Source of the DNA: DATMRF01 sp035566435
GTDB lineage: Bacteria > Verrucomicrobiota > Verrucomicrobiia > Limisphaerales > UBA8199
Reading direction: 5' to 3'
DNA length: 64,000 nucleotides
NCBI GenBank assembly: GCA_035566435.1
Contig: DATMRF010000034.1
Coordinates: 62,001 to 126,000 of the forward strand
Position 1 is the stretch's first letter. Each line of letters opens with the position of its first letter. The notes under the pieces were generated by a model. That model was not told the DNA's origin, searched no databases, and saw only the letters and a list, made by a program, of their open reading frames with translations. Shown here piece after piece: positions 34,656 to 44,154 of this stretch. The translations under genes were made by a program, and so were the position numbers.

Positions 34656-36446
34656 ATGTCCGAAAAAGAAAGAGTTGAGCAACCCTTGGCCGAGCGGGAA
34701 GGTTCTCGGGGCGGGAAGCGTCGCGGGTGGTATTTTAAGGCCGCGGTCGTCGCAATCCTTGGCGTGGTGGGAGGCCTGGCAGGGGTGCTCAGTTTCAAGA
34801 AGTCCGTCAGTCGTTCGGCGCCCGGTGCCAGCCTCGCTCAGCAGCCCTTGGTCGCGCTATCGGTCACTCCTCCGCTCCGAGCAGGGCCGGCGGACATTTT
34901 TGAGGATGTCACTGAAAAGGCCGGGATCAAATTCGTCAATCAGTTCTGTGACTCGAGAATCGCGAACATCATAGAGTCTAACGGCGCCGGCGGGACCTGG
35001 CTGGACTATGATGGCGATGGATTGATCGACCTTTATGTTGTCAACTCCGGTCCAAAGGAGGGCGTGACGCATCACGCGCCGGGCACGGCGCGGCGGCCGA
35101 ATGCCCTGTATCGCAACCGTGGCGACGGCACGTTCGAGGACGTGACGAAAAAAGCCGGAGTGGAGGGCGCCGGATATTGCACCGCCGCGATCGCCGCCGA
35201 TTACGACAACGACGGACATGTCGATTTATTCGTGGTCGCGGTCGGACGTTGCATCCTGTATCACAATCGCGGTGATGGTACCTTTGAGGATGTGACGGAT
35301 AAAGCGGGCGTCGCGAACGAGGGCGGGACAGCCATCGGAGCGGCCTTTTTGGACATCGATAACGACGGGCAGCTCGATCTGTTTGTCGCAAATTATCTCT
35401 CTTTTGACCCAAATTACCCACCTTACCTCAGTGCCGATGCTTACCCGGGGCCGCTCGCCTACAAGGCGCAATTGAACAAGCTTTACCGGAATCGCGGCAA
35501 CGGAATTTTCGAAGATGTCAGTGGGTCGTCCGGCATCCAGATCCCAGGCCACCGAGCGATGTCCGTAGCAGTGCTGGATTATAACCGGGACGGCGCACCC
35601 GACCTTTACCTCTCCAACGACGGCACGCCCAATGTGTTGCTGGTCAACGACGGCAAAGGTCATTTCAATGACATGGCCCCCCAGGCGGGCGTGGCTTTCA
35701 ACGCCATGGGAGAGGCGGCGGGGTCGATGGCGGCCACCATTGGCGACTGCAATGGCGACGGCTTCGACGACATATTCGTTACGCGGTTGGGTTATGGCTC
35801 GCTCTACATGGGTAATGCCAAGGGAATCTACGACGACCGGATGTTGGCGTCTGGACTGGGCTTGCTGACGGCCCGATTCGTTGGTTGGGGCGGGTGCTTC
35901 GTGGATTTCAACAACGATGGCAACCTCGACATTTTCATCGCCAACGGTGACGCCCATTACCTGGTCAGCTGGGAAAGCCTGCTGCTGGAAAACCGCGGCG
36001 ATGGCACGTTCGAAGATGCGGCGGCCAAAGGCGGCTTGTATTTCCGCACGAAAGTTCGAGCACGGGGCAGCGCAGTGGCCGATTTCGACAATGACGGCCG
36101 CATGGATTTGTTGGTGACGGCGATGGGTGACCGTTGTTTCCTGCTGCGAAATCGGGATAACTCCGGGAATCACTGGTTGACCCTCGACCTGCAAGGAACC
36201 AGGAGCAACCGCGACGGCTTCGGTGCCTTAGTAACCGTCAGCGCCGGCGGAAAGCAATATTTCGCCGAGTCGCGTTGTGCCTTCGGCTTCCTCATGCAAA
36301 GCGACCGGCGACTGCATTTTGGTTTGAACAAGGCAACGACGGTGGACCGGATCGAGATTCGATGGCCCAGTAAGCAGGTTCAGGAACTTACCAATGTGAG
36401 GGTGGACCAGATCCTCAAAGTCCGTGAGCCGGGAGAGCGGCAATGA
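34656..36446 (+). CDS. Membrane-anchored CRTAC1-type VCBS/ASPIC-UnbV protein (paralogue D)
   Basis: From ATG 34656 the product has 596 residues. A charged N-terminus (EREGSRGGKRRG) precedes one transmembrane segment (AAVVAILGVVGGLAGVLSF, about residues 29-47), a type II anchor. The exported part opens with DIFEDVTEKAGIKFVNQ and has VCBS repeats with calcium loops (WLDYDGDGLIDLYVVN, AADYDNDGHVDLFVVA, FLDIDNDGQLDLFVAN, VLDYNRDGAPDLYLSN, FVDFNNDGNLDIFIAN). It ends in one ASPIC/UnbV domain (SNRDGFGALVTV, IEIRWPS, about 520-595). It is followed 68 bases later, on the same strand, by a gene for a one-heme lipoprotein; this pairing parallels the cytochrome/VCBS pair at 37-42 kb. Confidence 0.87.
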   Translation: MSEKERVEQPLAEREGSRGGKRRGWYFKAAVVAILGVVGGLAGVLSFKKSVSRSAPGASLAQQPLVALSVTPPLRAGPADIFEDVTEKAGIKFVNQFCDSRIANIIESNGAGGTWLDYDGDGLIDLYVVNSGPKEGVTHHAPGTARRPNALYRNRGDGTFEDVTKKAGVEGAGYCTAAIAADYDNDGHVDLFVVAVGRCILYHNRGDGTFEDVTDKAGVANEGGTAIGAAFLDIDNDGQLDLFVANYLSFDPNYPPYLSADAYPGPLAYKAQLNKLYRNRGNGIFEDVSGSSGIQIPGHRAMSVAVLDYNRDGAPDLYLSNDGTPNVLLVNDGKGHFNDMAPQAGVAFNAMGEAAGSMAATIGDCNGDGFDDIFVTRLGYGSLYMGNAKGIYDDRMLASGLGLLTARFVGWGGCFVDFNNDGNLDIFIANGDAHYLVSWESLLLENRGDGTFEDAAAKGGLYFRTKVRARGSAVADFDNDGRMDLLVTAMGDRCFLLRNRDNSGNHWLTLDLQGTRSNRDGFGALVTVSAGGKQYFAESRCAFGFLMQSDRRLHFGLNKATTVDRIEIRWPSKQVQELTNVRVDQILKVREPGERQ

Positions 36447-36514
36447 GCCGTTGCCAATCTCGGAGCCCAAGGACTAAGCCCCAAGCGATTTAAAGAGCTA
36501 AATCAATAGACAGA

Positions 36515-37126
36515 ATGCCTATCAAGCGAAATTCAGCGCTCTCAAGACGCGCCCAACCCGGGCCGAAGATCGTGGGCCTGGTTACCGCCGGCTGCACGCT
36601 TTTGGCTTTGCCAGCCTGCGGACCCATGGATGCGCCAAATTCTCTCCAACAGCCGACACTGGCGGTAACCTTCAAGCCCCAGGAAATGGCGGATGCGCTG
36701 CATGCGGTTATCGCCGCGGACCGCGAGGTTTACGCCCGGTATTTCAATCAACTCACCGGGCCAGACAGCGTGAAGCCGACTACGGTGCCGGCCCATGTGC
36801 TGCGGGAGGCTTCGGAGCTCGTGCAACAAAAAGGAGCGGAATTCCATTACGTGCTGCGTTCCCTTTGGCCCATCAATCCGAAGAACGCGCCGGAAACTCC
36901 GACCGAAAACGAAGGGCTGAAATCGGTGCTCGAACACCCGGATGCGAATTATTACTCCGAAGAGTCGTTGGGCGGCCGCCGGTATTTTATCGCGGTCTAT
37001 CCCGACCGCGCCATCCTGCCAAGCTGCGTCAGTTGCCACAACGGGCACGCTGCGAGCCCAAAGAAAGATTTCAAGCCAGGAGAGGTCATGGGCGGCATGG
37101 TGGTGCGAGTGCCGCTCGAGTTTTGA
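36515..37126 (+). CDS. DUF3365 (Tll0287-like) c-type heme lipoprotein
   Basis: A 203-residue protein. Residues 17-34 form a hydrophobic signal ending LPAC, with Cys35 as probable lipidation site. CVSCH at 171-175 is a covalent c-type heme site, followed by KKDFKPGEVMGGMVVRVPL, the characteristic end of DUF3365 proteins, in which the heme sits in a PAS-like fold. Such domains occur as sensors or electron-transfer proteins in the periplasm. It shares orientation with the upstream VCBS/ASPIC gene and converges on another VCBS/ASPIC gene 37 bases away. No fused kinase or transmembrane signalling domain is present, so an electron carrier or redox sensor partner is more likely than a one-piece receptor. 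Confidence 0.85.
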   Translation: MPIKRNSALSRRAQPGPKIVGLVTAGCTLLALPACGPMDAPNSLQQPTLAVTFKPQEMADALHAVIAADREVYARYFNQLTGPDSVKPTTVPAHVLREASELVQQKGAEFHYVLRSLWPINPKNAPETPTENEGLKSVLEHPDANYYSEESLGGRRYFIAVYPDRAILPSCVSCHNGHAASPKKDFKPGEVMGGMVVRVPLEF

Positions 37127-37163
37127 TGCGGGCACCGGTGGACCTGGCGAGCCCTCGCGCGGC

Positions 37164-39023
37164 TTAGCGCGGTTCGGTCACGCTCGACATCCGGTCCACC
37201 TGGGGGTTTTCGATTTTCTGGCGAGTGCCGCTGGGCCAGAAGATCTCCACCTCGTCCGGACGGGTAGCGGCGCCCAGGCCGACGGTGATCGGCAGTTCCG
37301 ATTGGGACAGATAGCCGCGCGTGGGCATCACCTGGCGCCAGAGGACCTGGCTGTTCACGTTCACTTTGATCCACGCGCCGATGGCGTCCCGGTTGCTTTT
37401 TGTGCCGATTAACTTCAGGCGGAGCCAGTGGTGACCAAGCTGTTGGTCGTTGCGCAGCAGCAAAGGAGGGCCGCCGACTTGGGTGAGCACGACATCCAGA
37501 TCCCCATCCCCATCGATGTCTGCGAAGGCGGAACCGCGGCCCACGATGGGTTTGAACAGGTCGGCTCCCGCCTTGCTGCTCGGGACGGGCACGAAACATC
37601 CGCCACTGCGCTCGCCGGCGTTCCAAAATAGTTGAGCCGGCTGAGCATAGGTCTGGCTTTTTTGGATTTTGGAAATCTCCTGTTCCAAGTGACCATTGGC
37701 TGTGAGCAGGTCCAGTCGCCCATCGAGGTCATAATCGAAAAAGAACACGCCGAATTTCAAGAGGAGACGGCTGGCGGGACCAACACCTTCCGTGATGGCT
37801 TCATCACTGAAATTTGTCGGCGCGTTTTGCGCCACGTAAAGGGCGGTCATTTCATTGGCGAAATTGCCGATCGCGATGCCCAGCTTGCCATCTGCCCGGT
37901 AGCGGGCGGTGTCGATCCCCATCGCGCCCCGCGTATTGCCATAGCTGTCAAACGCGATCCCGGCGACCGCGCCGACCTCGCGAAAAGTCCCGTCGCGCTG
38001 GTTGAGGAAGAGACAGTTTGGAACCGTGTCGTTGGCCACCACCAGGTCCATCCAGCCGTCCCCATCGACATCCACAGGGGAAACACCCAGGGACTTGCAC
38101 GCGGGGACGCCCGTAACGGGGTTCTTAACCTGGACTCCCGCCGCCGCCGAAACGTCGGAGAAGTGACCGTTCCCGTCGTTGTGATAGAGGCAAGGGAAGG
38201 CGCCCTGAAAATTCATCGGCTGGCCGTAAGCCCGGGTTTTGCCGTCGATTTTGTAGCCAACTTCGGCGTCGATTTCGCGGGACCATTGCACATAGTTGCA
38301 CACGAACAGGTCCAGCTTCCCGTCATTGTCGTAGTCCACCCAGGCCGCGCTTGTGCTCCAGCCATCGAGACGACCACCGACACCCGCCTGAGTCGTTACT
38401 TCACGGAATTTTCCTCCGCCCTCATTGTGAAAGAGGTGGTTGCCGCCAACCGCAGTAATGAAGACGTCCGGCAGACCGTCATTGTCGTAATCGCCGACGG
38501 CAACCCCCATACCGTAAAAACTCACGTCCAGGCCGGAACCGGGCGTCACATCCGTGAAGTGGCCGTGGCCATCGTTATGATAGAGGGCCATGGTAGGCCT
38601 GGCTTTCCCGTCCGAAGGATGCCACGGCCAGTCAGCGGAGTTGATGAACAGCAAGTCCTGGTTTCCGTCATTATCGTAATCCAGAAAAGCAACTCCGCCG
38701 CCCATGGTTTCGGGCAAAAGCTTTTCACCGTAAGCGCCGTTGGAGTGGACGAACGAAATGCCGGATGCGGCCGTGATGTCCGAGAATTTGGCGTCGGGAA
38801 TTTCAGCTTGAGGCCGTATCGGCACGACGGGAGTCGCGACCGTGGTGAGCTGAGCAGCGCGAGGCGCGGGCTTGCGCTTGAGGTAAAGCAACGTGCCGGC
38901 CGCCGCGACCAACAGGGCCGCGAACGCAATTGCCGACCAGCGAAATGCTCTGCCAATCACTGCGTCGTCAAGACGGGCCTGTTCCTCGGGCTCTTGAGGT
39001 GGGGGGTCAGGTGGCTTGTTCAT
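37164..39023 (-). CDS. Membrane-anchored CRTAC1-type VCBS/ASPIC-UnbV protein (paralogue E)
   Basis: Start ATG 39023, 22 bases after the stop of the five-heme cytochrome gene; the open frame reaches 39191 but that part overlaps the cytochrome gene. The product has 619 residues with one transmembrane segment (WSAIAFAALLVAAAGTLLYL, about residues 29-48). The exported part begins KFSDITAASGISFVHSNGAYG and has six VCBS repeats (FLDYDNDGNQDLLFIN, VGDYDNDGLPDVFITA, WVDYDNDGKLDLFVCN, PVDVDGDGWMDLVVAN, FFDYDLDGRLDLLTAN, FADIDGDGDLDVVLTQ). It ends in an ASPIC/UnbV domain (SNRDAIGAWIKV, VEIFWPSG). It is a close paralogue of the gene at 46043. Co-transcription with the cytochrome is very likely. Confidence 0.88.
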   Translation of the reverse strand: MNKPPDPPPQEPEEQARLDDAVIGRAFRWSAIAFAALLVAAAGTLLYLKRKPAPRAAQLTTVATPVVPIRPQAEIPDAKFSDITAASGISFVHSNGAYGEKLLPETMGGGVAFLDYDNDGNQDLLFINSADWPWHPSDGKARPTMALYHNDGHGHFTDVTPGSGLDVSFYGMGVAVGDYDNDGLPDVFITAVGGNHLFHNEGGGKFREVTTQAGVGGRLDGWSTSAAWVDYDNDGKLDLFVCNYVQWSREIDAEVGYKIDGKTRAYGQPMNFQGAFPCLYHNDGNGHFSDVSAAAGVQVKNPVTGVPACKSLGVSPVDVDGDGWMDLVVANDTVPNCLFLNQRDGTFREVGAVAGIAFDSYGNTRGAMGIDTARYRADGKLGIAIGNFANEMTALYVAQNAPTNFSDEAITEGVGPASRLLLKFGVFFFDYDLDGRLDLLTANGHLEQEISKIQKSQTYAQPAQLFWNAGERSGGCFVPVPSSKAGADLFKPIVGRGSAFADIDGDGDLDVVLTQVGGPPLLLRNDQQLGHHWLRLKLIGTKSNRDAIGAWIKVNVNSQVLWRQVMPTRGYLSQSELPITVGLGAATRPDEVEIFWPSGTRQKIENPQVDRMSSVTEPR

Positions 39024-39045
39024 TAGACCGGCATGGGTTGAAGAC

Positions 39046-41979
39046 TCACTGCTGTCGAGAACGCGGCAGGTCAAGGGAGGCGGAGCGCATGGCGGGTTGC
39101 GCCTCAAGTCCCGGCGCGCCGGGCCGCTGCAAGGGGTAGAGGACCGTCGCCTGCGCTGCATGGTCTGCAGCCGCATTGGCGCGCCGGGCAATCGTAATTG
39201 CGCGGTCCTGCGCGTTGTAGTCGGGCAGGAATTTCAGGTGCTCGCGCCGGTGATCGGCGGCCCGGGTCTCATCGCCGAGCTGAGTGTAAATCAGCGCGAG
39301 AGTGTAGTGGGCGGTGAGGTTTTCGGAATCGATGGAGAGGGTCTTTTGAAACGCTTCAGCTCCGAGCTGGAGGAATTCCCGCTGGCGTTCGGGGTTGGCC
39401 CGCTCGGCCTTGGCTCGCTCGTAACAGGCCAGCCCGAGCTCATCTAGCACCTCGTAGTCCTTGCTGAAATCGAAGCCGCGCTTGTCCAGCTCAGGATAAT
39501 GATCTTCCAGGATGCTGCGAAAATTGCTGATGGCCTCGTCCAGCAAACCATTCTGCTTGTTGACCAAGCCGTTGAACCACGCTAGCGACCAGCGCGGCGC
39601 GGCGGGCTGGCAATTCGCAGCCCGCTGCAGGGCGTGGACGGCGTCGTCCAGCCGGCCCTCCTTGAGATAGACACGCGCAAGATTCACCGGGCCGTCGGCC
39701 CGTTCGAGTTTCTCAACCTGCTCAAAAGCGTAAGCCGCCTGAATCAGCTCGCCTTTTTCAGCGCCCGTGTTGCCCTCGAGCAACAGCCCGATGCCGTAGT
39801 CGTTCCACCGCTGCCACTCAGGGATTTGCGAGGGCTGGTTTTTCACCACCAGGTCCGTTTGCCCGGACGCATTGAGATTTGCGGTTTTGGACGTTTCGAC
39901 CCCCGCGACCGGGAATGCCAGCCGATCAGCGGCAATCGTCACAATGGGAAGGTCGTTCGTGACCAGGAAGGCGCCGCCTTTGACGTAGTTTGTGGCGAGG
40001 ACATAATTCATATAAATCGCATCGAATTTGCGGTACTGGAGTTTGACTTCCAGGTTCAGAGGCTCAATCTGCTCCTCAGGCACCACGAACTCGTAATGGA
40101 CGATTTGCGCGGCGCCCGGCGGAATCTGGTGATTATACAGCGGCGTAAAAATGTCCTGCGGATTGCGGCGATCGACGCGGTTTCCATCGCGGTCCAGCAT
40201 ATACACATTCACAAAGTGCGCCCAGGGATCGACTTCATTGAACGGCCCCAGCCCGCCACTTCGTCCAATCGTTCTCCCGCCCCCAGTCAGGCTCGCGTCA
40301 ACCCAGGTCTCGTTGGAATCAACTGTCCCCTGGGTGAAAGGGTGCCCCACTTTGAGGGTGCGAAGCACGACTTCCAGCAGATAACGGTGGCCCGGCTTCA
40401 GGCTCGGAACGCTGGGTCGCAACGGAGCCGTCAGCGTTCCATCGATCGCACCTCCCTCCCTGACCCCAAAAATATCCACCCGCAGGGAACCCTTCAGGAA
40501 GTCTTCCTCGGCTTTCACGATATCCGGCTGGTGACGGATCGCAGCGATGCCCGTATTGGCGGCCGGAAACAAATGACTGTGAATATAACGGCTGCCGGTA
40601 TTGGTCGGGTTGAAGAAGTTCGCCCCGAAGTCCTGTGACTCCTTGAGCGGCATGTGGCAGCCAGCGCAGTTTTGAACCGCCTTCTCAGGATAATAGAAGC
40701 TTCGGGCGCCGTGACCCGAGACACCGCTTAACAAATAGGTGTCGTAATGGTTTTGGCCGCGCAGGAATTCCTTGTACTTGTTCAACTGCTGAGGAATGCT
40801 CACCTTATGGCAGGTCGAGCAGAATTCCGCTGTTTTCATGAATGGCTTCATGAAGGTCTTCTTGTGGAACTCCGGTTTGGCTTTCACCAACTGCTGGTTG
40901 ACGTACTGCAGCACGCGATTTGTGCTGTAGGCGAAAGGATAGTGAATCGGCTCGTCGATGGTATAGTCGGCGTTCCCCCGGGTGCTGTTCACGTGCGTGA
41001 TGGCGTGGCAGGCGGTGCAAGTGATCCCGGCCTGGGAAGTTGGGTGATTTACGTCGTCAAACTTTGGATCATCGAACGCGCCGCTGAAGAACGGCACCAC
41101 ATCATGGCACCCGGCGCACCAGCGAGCTCCTTTGACGCTCCCATCCCGTTTCAGCGCCACCCGGCGTGTTTCGCGCACGCTGAACAGGTAGGGCTGGTTG
41201 TTGAACGAACTGAAATGATGAGCGCTGTGAAACCAGCTCCGGTAGGCATCTTCATGGCACTTGAGGCAGTAGTTGTCCATCATCAAGGTCCGCGCCGGGA
41301 TGAACTTGCCGGTTGCGGTCCGCGCTAGCGAAGGCTCGAAATACTTTGCGCCCTCGACGGAGCCGCGCTGGTTCTTTCGCGGGTGGCTGGAGTGAAGAAA
41401 AACCATGGCGACGATCCCGGCAGCGATCGCCGGTCCCCAACGGAGCCCGGCCTGCCACTTGATCCGCGGTCCAGCCAGCCGGTGCAACACGTACAGCCAG
41501 ACGGCGAAGAGGGGCGTGATTACGTGCGCCCAATAGGCAATCGAGCGCAGCCGCGGGTCCTTTAGCCCCAGGTTCTTGAACTGGAAAACGTCGGCCCGGG
41601 TCAATAGCAAACCCGTGATCAAAACGACCAAGGAAACCGCAAAGAGCAGGTACCCGACCCGGACCGCTCGGCGATTGGGGCGGGAGTGGGCGTGTTTGAT
41701 ATGGATGATCCCGAAGATAATGACGGGGAGGATGAGCACCAACCCAAGCACAAGGTGAGTGCCGAACATGACCAGATAAAACCAGTTTTGATAAGTCTGG
41801 TTGGGATCGGACTTGAGCCACTCGAGAAACGTGATGGCGGCCAGGTAAACGGAGTTGGCAGCCAACACCGCCACAAGTCCAAAGATAGCCAGCAATAAAA
41901 TACGCAGCCGCGGTCCGACCGCACGCACGTATTTTTTGAACTTCGGTTGTTCTGAACCTTGGGCGTCCAAGCTGTTCAT
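39046..41979 (-). CDS. Membrane-anchored five-heme cytochrome c with C-terminal TPRs
   Basis: A 977-residue protein. Five transmembrane helices are visible (about 25-50, 66-92, 108-126, 148-168, 183-196), in a b561-like arrangement with His73, His93, His96 and His152 near them. Five CxxCH heme sites follow in the periplasmic part: Cys238, Cys288, Cys321, Cys387 and Cys438 (CLKCH, CAGCH, CTACH, CSTCH, CAGCH), with extra His (HSAHHFSS) for bis-His ligation. After a beta-rich domain (about 500-690), residues 700-977 are TPRs (AYAFEQVEKLERADGPVNLARVYLKEGRLDDAVHAL). This layout fits transfer of electrons from the quinone pool or membrane to the periplasm, with TPRs as docking sites. It is the first gene of a unit with VCBS paralogue E. 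Confidence 0.88.
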   Translation of the reverse strand: MNSLDAQGSEQPKFKKYVRAVGPRLRILLLAIFGLVAVLAANSVYLAAITFLEWLKSDPNQTYQNWFYLVMFGTHLVLGLVLILPVIIFGIIHIKHAHSRPNRRAVRVGYLLFAVSLVVLITGLLLTRADVFQFKNLGLKDPRLRSIAYWAHVITPLFAVWLYVLHRLAGPRIKWQAGLRWGPAIAAGIVAMVFLHSSHPRKNQRGSVEGAKYFEPSLARTATGKFIPARTLMMDNYCLKCHEDAYRSWFHSAHHFSSFNNQPYLFSVRETRRVALKRDGSVKGARWCAGCHDVVPFFSGAFDDPKFDDVNHPTSQAGITCTACHAITHVNSTRGNADYTIDEPIHYPFAYSTNRVLQYVNQQLVKAKPEFHKKTFMKPFMKTAEFCSTCHKVSIPQQLNKYKEFLRGQNHYDTYLLSGVSGHGARSFYYPEKAVQNCAGCHMPLKESQDFGANFFNPTNTGSRYIHSHLFPAANTGIAAIRHQPDIVKAEEDFLKGSLRVDIFGVREGGAIDGTLTAPLRPSVPSLKPGHRYLLEVVLRTLKVGHPFTQGTVDSNETWVDASLTGGGRTIGRSGGLGPFNEVDPWAHFVNVYMLDRDGNRVDRRNPQDIFTPLYNHQIPPGAAQIVHYEFVVPEEQIEPLNLEVKLQYRKFDAIYMNYVLATNYVKGGAFLVTNDLPIVTIAADRLAFPVAGVETSKTANLNASGQTDLVVKNQPSQIPEWQRWNDYGIGLLLEGNTGAEKGELIQAAYAFEQVEKLERADGPVNLARVYLKEGRLDDAVHALQRAANCQPAAPRWSLAWFNGLVNKQNGLLDEAISNFRSILEDHYPELDKRGFDFSKDYEVLDELGLACYERAKAERANPERQREFLQLGAEAFQKTLSIDSENLTAHYTLALIYTQLGDETRAADHRREHLKFLPDYNAQDRAITIARRANAAADHAAQATVLYPLQRPGAPGLEAQPAMRSASLDLPRSRQQ

Positions 41980-42034
41980 AGCGACTCACCCCTCCGGAAA
42001 CGAAGCCGGGCCGGGCTGTGTTTTCGCGTTCGCA

Positions 42035-43594
42035 TCAGAAATTAAAGTATGCCTGCGCGAACACATAGTTCGCGCCGGCGGCACCACCATTGGCCGCCAG
42101 GGAATCCCTGGGATAATCCCCAGTGAAGAAATGCCCGAAACCGGCCTGGATCGTCGCATATTGGGTAATGGTATAACTGCCCATGAGATCCAATTCTGAA
42201 CCCACGTAGCTCCCCGCTGAAGGGTTCAGACCATAGCCGCCTGTCCTTCGAGGGGTGCCATTGCCCGCGTAAAAGTAATCATGGGTATCAGCCAGCCAGA
42301 AGGCGTGCCCATCCAACCGTAGCGTTAGTTTGTTCGCCGGCTTCACCGAGACACCCAGGTGGAGGTCATGCATATTCTGCCATGAGAAGAAATCCATTAT
42401 GCCATACAATCCATGGTTGGAGGGAAACAGGTTGTCAAAGGTCCCGTGTTTCCCATCGTTTGGGTTGCCGTCGCCTGAAGCAAAATTGTACTCCAACACC
42501 AGTCGCGGCGTGCCGGGCGTGCTGGCCCAGGTGTAGCCGCCCGCCGCATGCGCCGCAAACGCTTCCTGCCCCAGACTAGGGGAGGTGTTGTTGTATTTGA
42601 AGCGGCCAAACTGACCTGCGACCTCAGCCTCGTAATCCCACGCGCCGAGCTTCTGCGGCAGTGATTTGACTCTTGCGCCAATGGTGTAAATGTCACGCGG
42701 GGATGCCAAGGGATACAACTTGTCGTTTTGCTCAGTCGCCGAGTGTTCATTGACGTTGCGCGAGAGAAAGTAAAGCTGCGACTCCTGCACGGGGATCAGC
42801 TTTCTTGTGGATACGTAAAGGCCCGAAAACCAATCGTGCGAATCGGACTCGTCAAACTCATAACGATCCGGGATGACCGGGTGACTCACAAATGCATCAA
42901 CCCAGAAGTTGGGCGAGTCATATCGCAATTTAGCGGCGTCGAACACACGCCCGATATTCAGCCAATCGGCCGTCCCCACCAATCGCTGGTCGCCATAGAT
43001 CAGCTCTTGCCGGCCCGCTTTCACGGTCAGGGGGAACTGACTTGAATCGCCCAACCGAGCCCACGCCTGCCGCAACATGAGGTGATCCGTATCCGGACTC
43101 GGATCGCGATCGTCGCTGTACGCGCCAGCATCCTGCATCTCGCCGTAGACACTAAGCCAGGAGGTGGGAGTGTAACCTAAATGCAAACGTTCGCGCAGGA
43201 GAAAATAAATATTTTCCGGGTCCCCTCTGCGGGCCAAATCTACCGCGCCCTCGTTGGGAACCGCGAAGTAATGCTTAAACTCAAACCGGCCGCGCAGCTG
43301 TCCGCCGATATCCCAGGGCGAAAAGCCTGGTGATTCCTCGCGCAACCAATCGTTTAAGAGTCCGGCGCTTGGAGATGCCGGCTGAGGGCCAGGGGCCGCA
43401 ATCACTCCTGTGCTCCCGAGGGCCGGTGCCTTTTCCTGGACTTGGGCCAGACCGCTCACACTCAATCCAGCGAGGTGCACTGCCGCTATCAGGCCCTTGC
43501 GGTTGAACAAACCGGAACGCAAACGGCGTCTGATGCCAAACGACCGCCCGAATGTGGACTCGCTGGGAACAGTTGATTTCGTAGGGGAGGTCAT
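42035..43594 (-). CDS. Alginate-export-family outer membrane porin
   Basis: From ATG 43594 the product has 519 residues with an Arg-rich signal peptide (RRRLRSGLFNRKGLIAAVHLAGLSVSGLAQ); ATG 43630 and a frame start at 43699 are alternatives. The mature part has the amphipathic strand pattern of a beta-barrel and family motifs such as RFEFKHYFAV, LRERLHLGYTPTSWLSVYGEMQDA, LTVKAGRQELIYGDQRLVGTADW and a C-terminal aromatic (YVFAQAYFNF). This matches the alginate export (AlgE-like, PF13372) family, barrels that pass polysaccharide or small organic substrates. It lies 55 bases upstream of the cytochrome gene on the same strand and may lead the operon porin-cytochrome-VCBS. Confidence 0.82.
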   Translation of the reverse strand: MTSPTKSTVPSESTFGRSFGIRRRLRSGLFNRKGLIAAVHLAGLSVSGLAQVQEKAPALGSTGVIAAPGPQPASPSAGLLNDWLREESPGFSPWDIGGQLRGRFEFKHYFAVPNEGAVDLARRGDPENIYFLLRERLHLGYTPTSWLSVYGEMQDAGAYSDDRDPSPDTDHLMLRQAWARLGDSSQFPLTVKAGRQELIYGDQRLVGTADWLNIGRVFDAAKLRYDSPNFWVDAFVSHPVIPDRYEFDESDSHDWFSGLYVSTRKLIPVQESQLYFLSRNVNEHSATEQNDKLYPLASPRDIYTIGARVKSLPQKLGAWDYEAEVAGQFGRFKYNNTSPSLGQEAFAAHAAGGYTWASTPGTPRLVLEYNFASGDGNPNDGKHGTFDNLFPSNHGLYGIMDFFSWQNMHDLHLGVSVKPANKLTLRLDGHAFWLADTHDYFYAGNGTPRRTGGYGLNPSAGSYVGSELDLMGSYTITQYATIQAGFGHFFTGDYPRDSLAANGGAAGANYVFAQAYFNF

Positions 43595-44154
43595 TGAAGG
43601 TCCGGCGTCTGACCATTTTTTGGAGGGCATAGGACAAATAATGCTAATGCACAGGGTTAGGAAAGCTGGCAGGGACGAGCGGCACGATTTCAGGGACAAA
43701 CGGCAAGGAGTTGTGCCGCAAGGAATAATGCAGGACCACGGCGCGCGCTATGGTCTCAGCGTATCTAACTATGGGACTACTGCCCCAAGGCGGAAGTACT
43801 GTGCGCGATGACGGGGATGGTTTCTTGCCTCCAGTGCTCGTCGATGTGTCGCCTGCACTGAAATGGATTCTCGCCTCCCGCCGGGATTTCCTTTACGTTC
43901 GTCAGCCTTCTGCACCCGGCGAGCAGAAGACCTAACCAAGGAAAAGAGGAACCACCTCAGTCCCATGTACTCAACATGTCCACAGTTTAGCGCTGGTTTG
44001 TGAGGGTGATAGCAAAAAGGGGCGGGCGGCAGGGATTCGGGGACGAAAGGCACTCGCCCGCTGTTTGCGCGTAGTGGGGTTACGGCCGGCTGCAAGCGAT
44101 ACCGCTTCGCAAACTACTCCGAGTGTGCCATGTACAGACGTAAGTTGCAGGCGT
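43595..44154. other. Intergenic region upstream of the porin operon
   Basis: About 560 bases between the LytTR regulator's stop and the chosen porin start; the promoter of the porin-cytochrome-VCBS unit should lie here. I did not find a clear LytTR direct-repeat binding site or a -35/-10 pair. Short open frames on both strands are unsupported. Confidence 0.4.

Noticed and set aside
37632..39026. 464-codon open frame antisense to VCBS paralogue E
   Set aside because: Its product is rich in Val/Ile/Arg with no domain; it mirrors the repeated GAC/GAT/GGC codons of calcium loops on the real strand, which rarely give stops in reverse. The same applies to long antisense frames over A, B, D and the TPR fusion (for example 31026-32333, 27705-28661, 35226-36194).
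39634..40638. 334-codon open frame antisense to the five-heme cytochrome
   Set aside because: It overlaps the TPR part and the beta-rich domain of the cytochrome and has no domain of its own.
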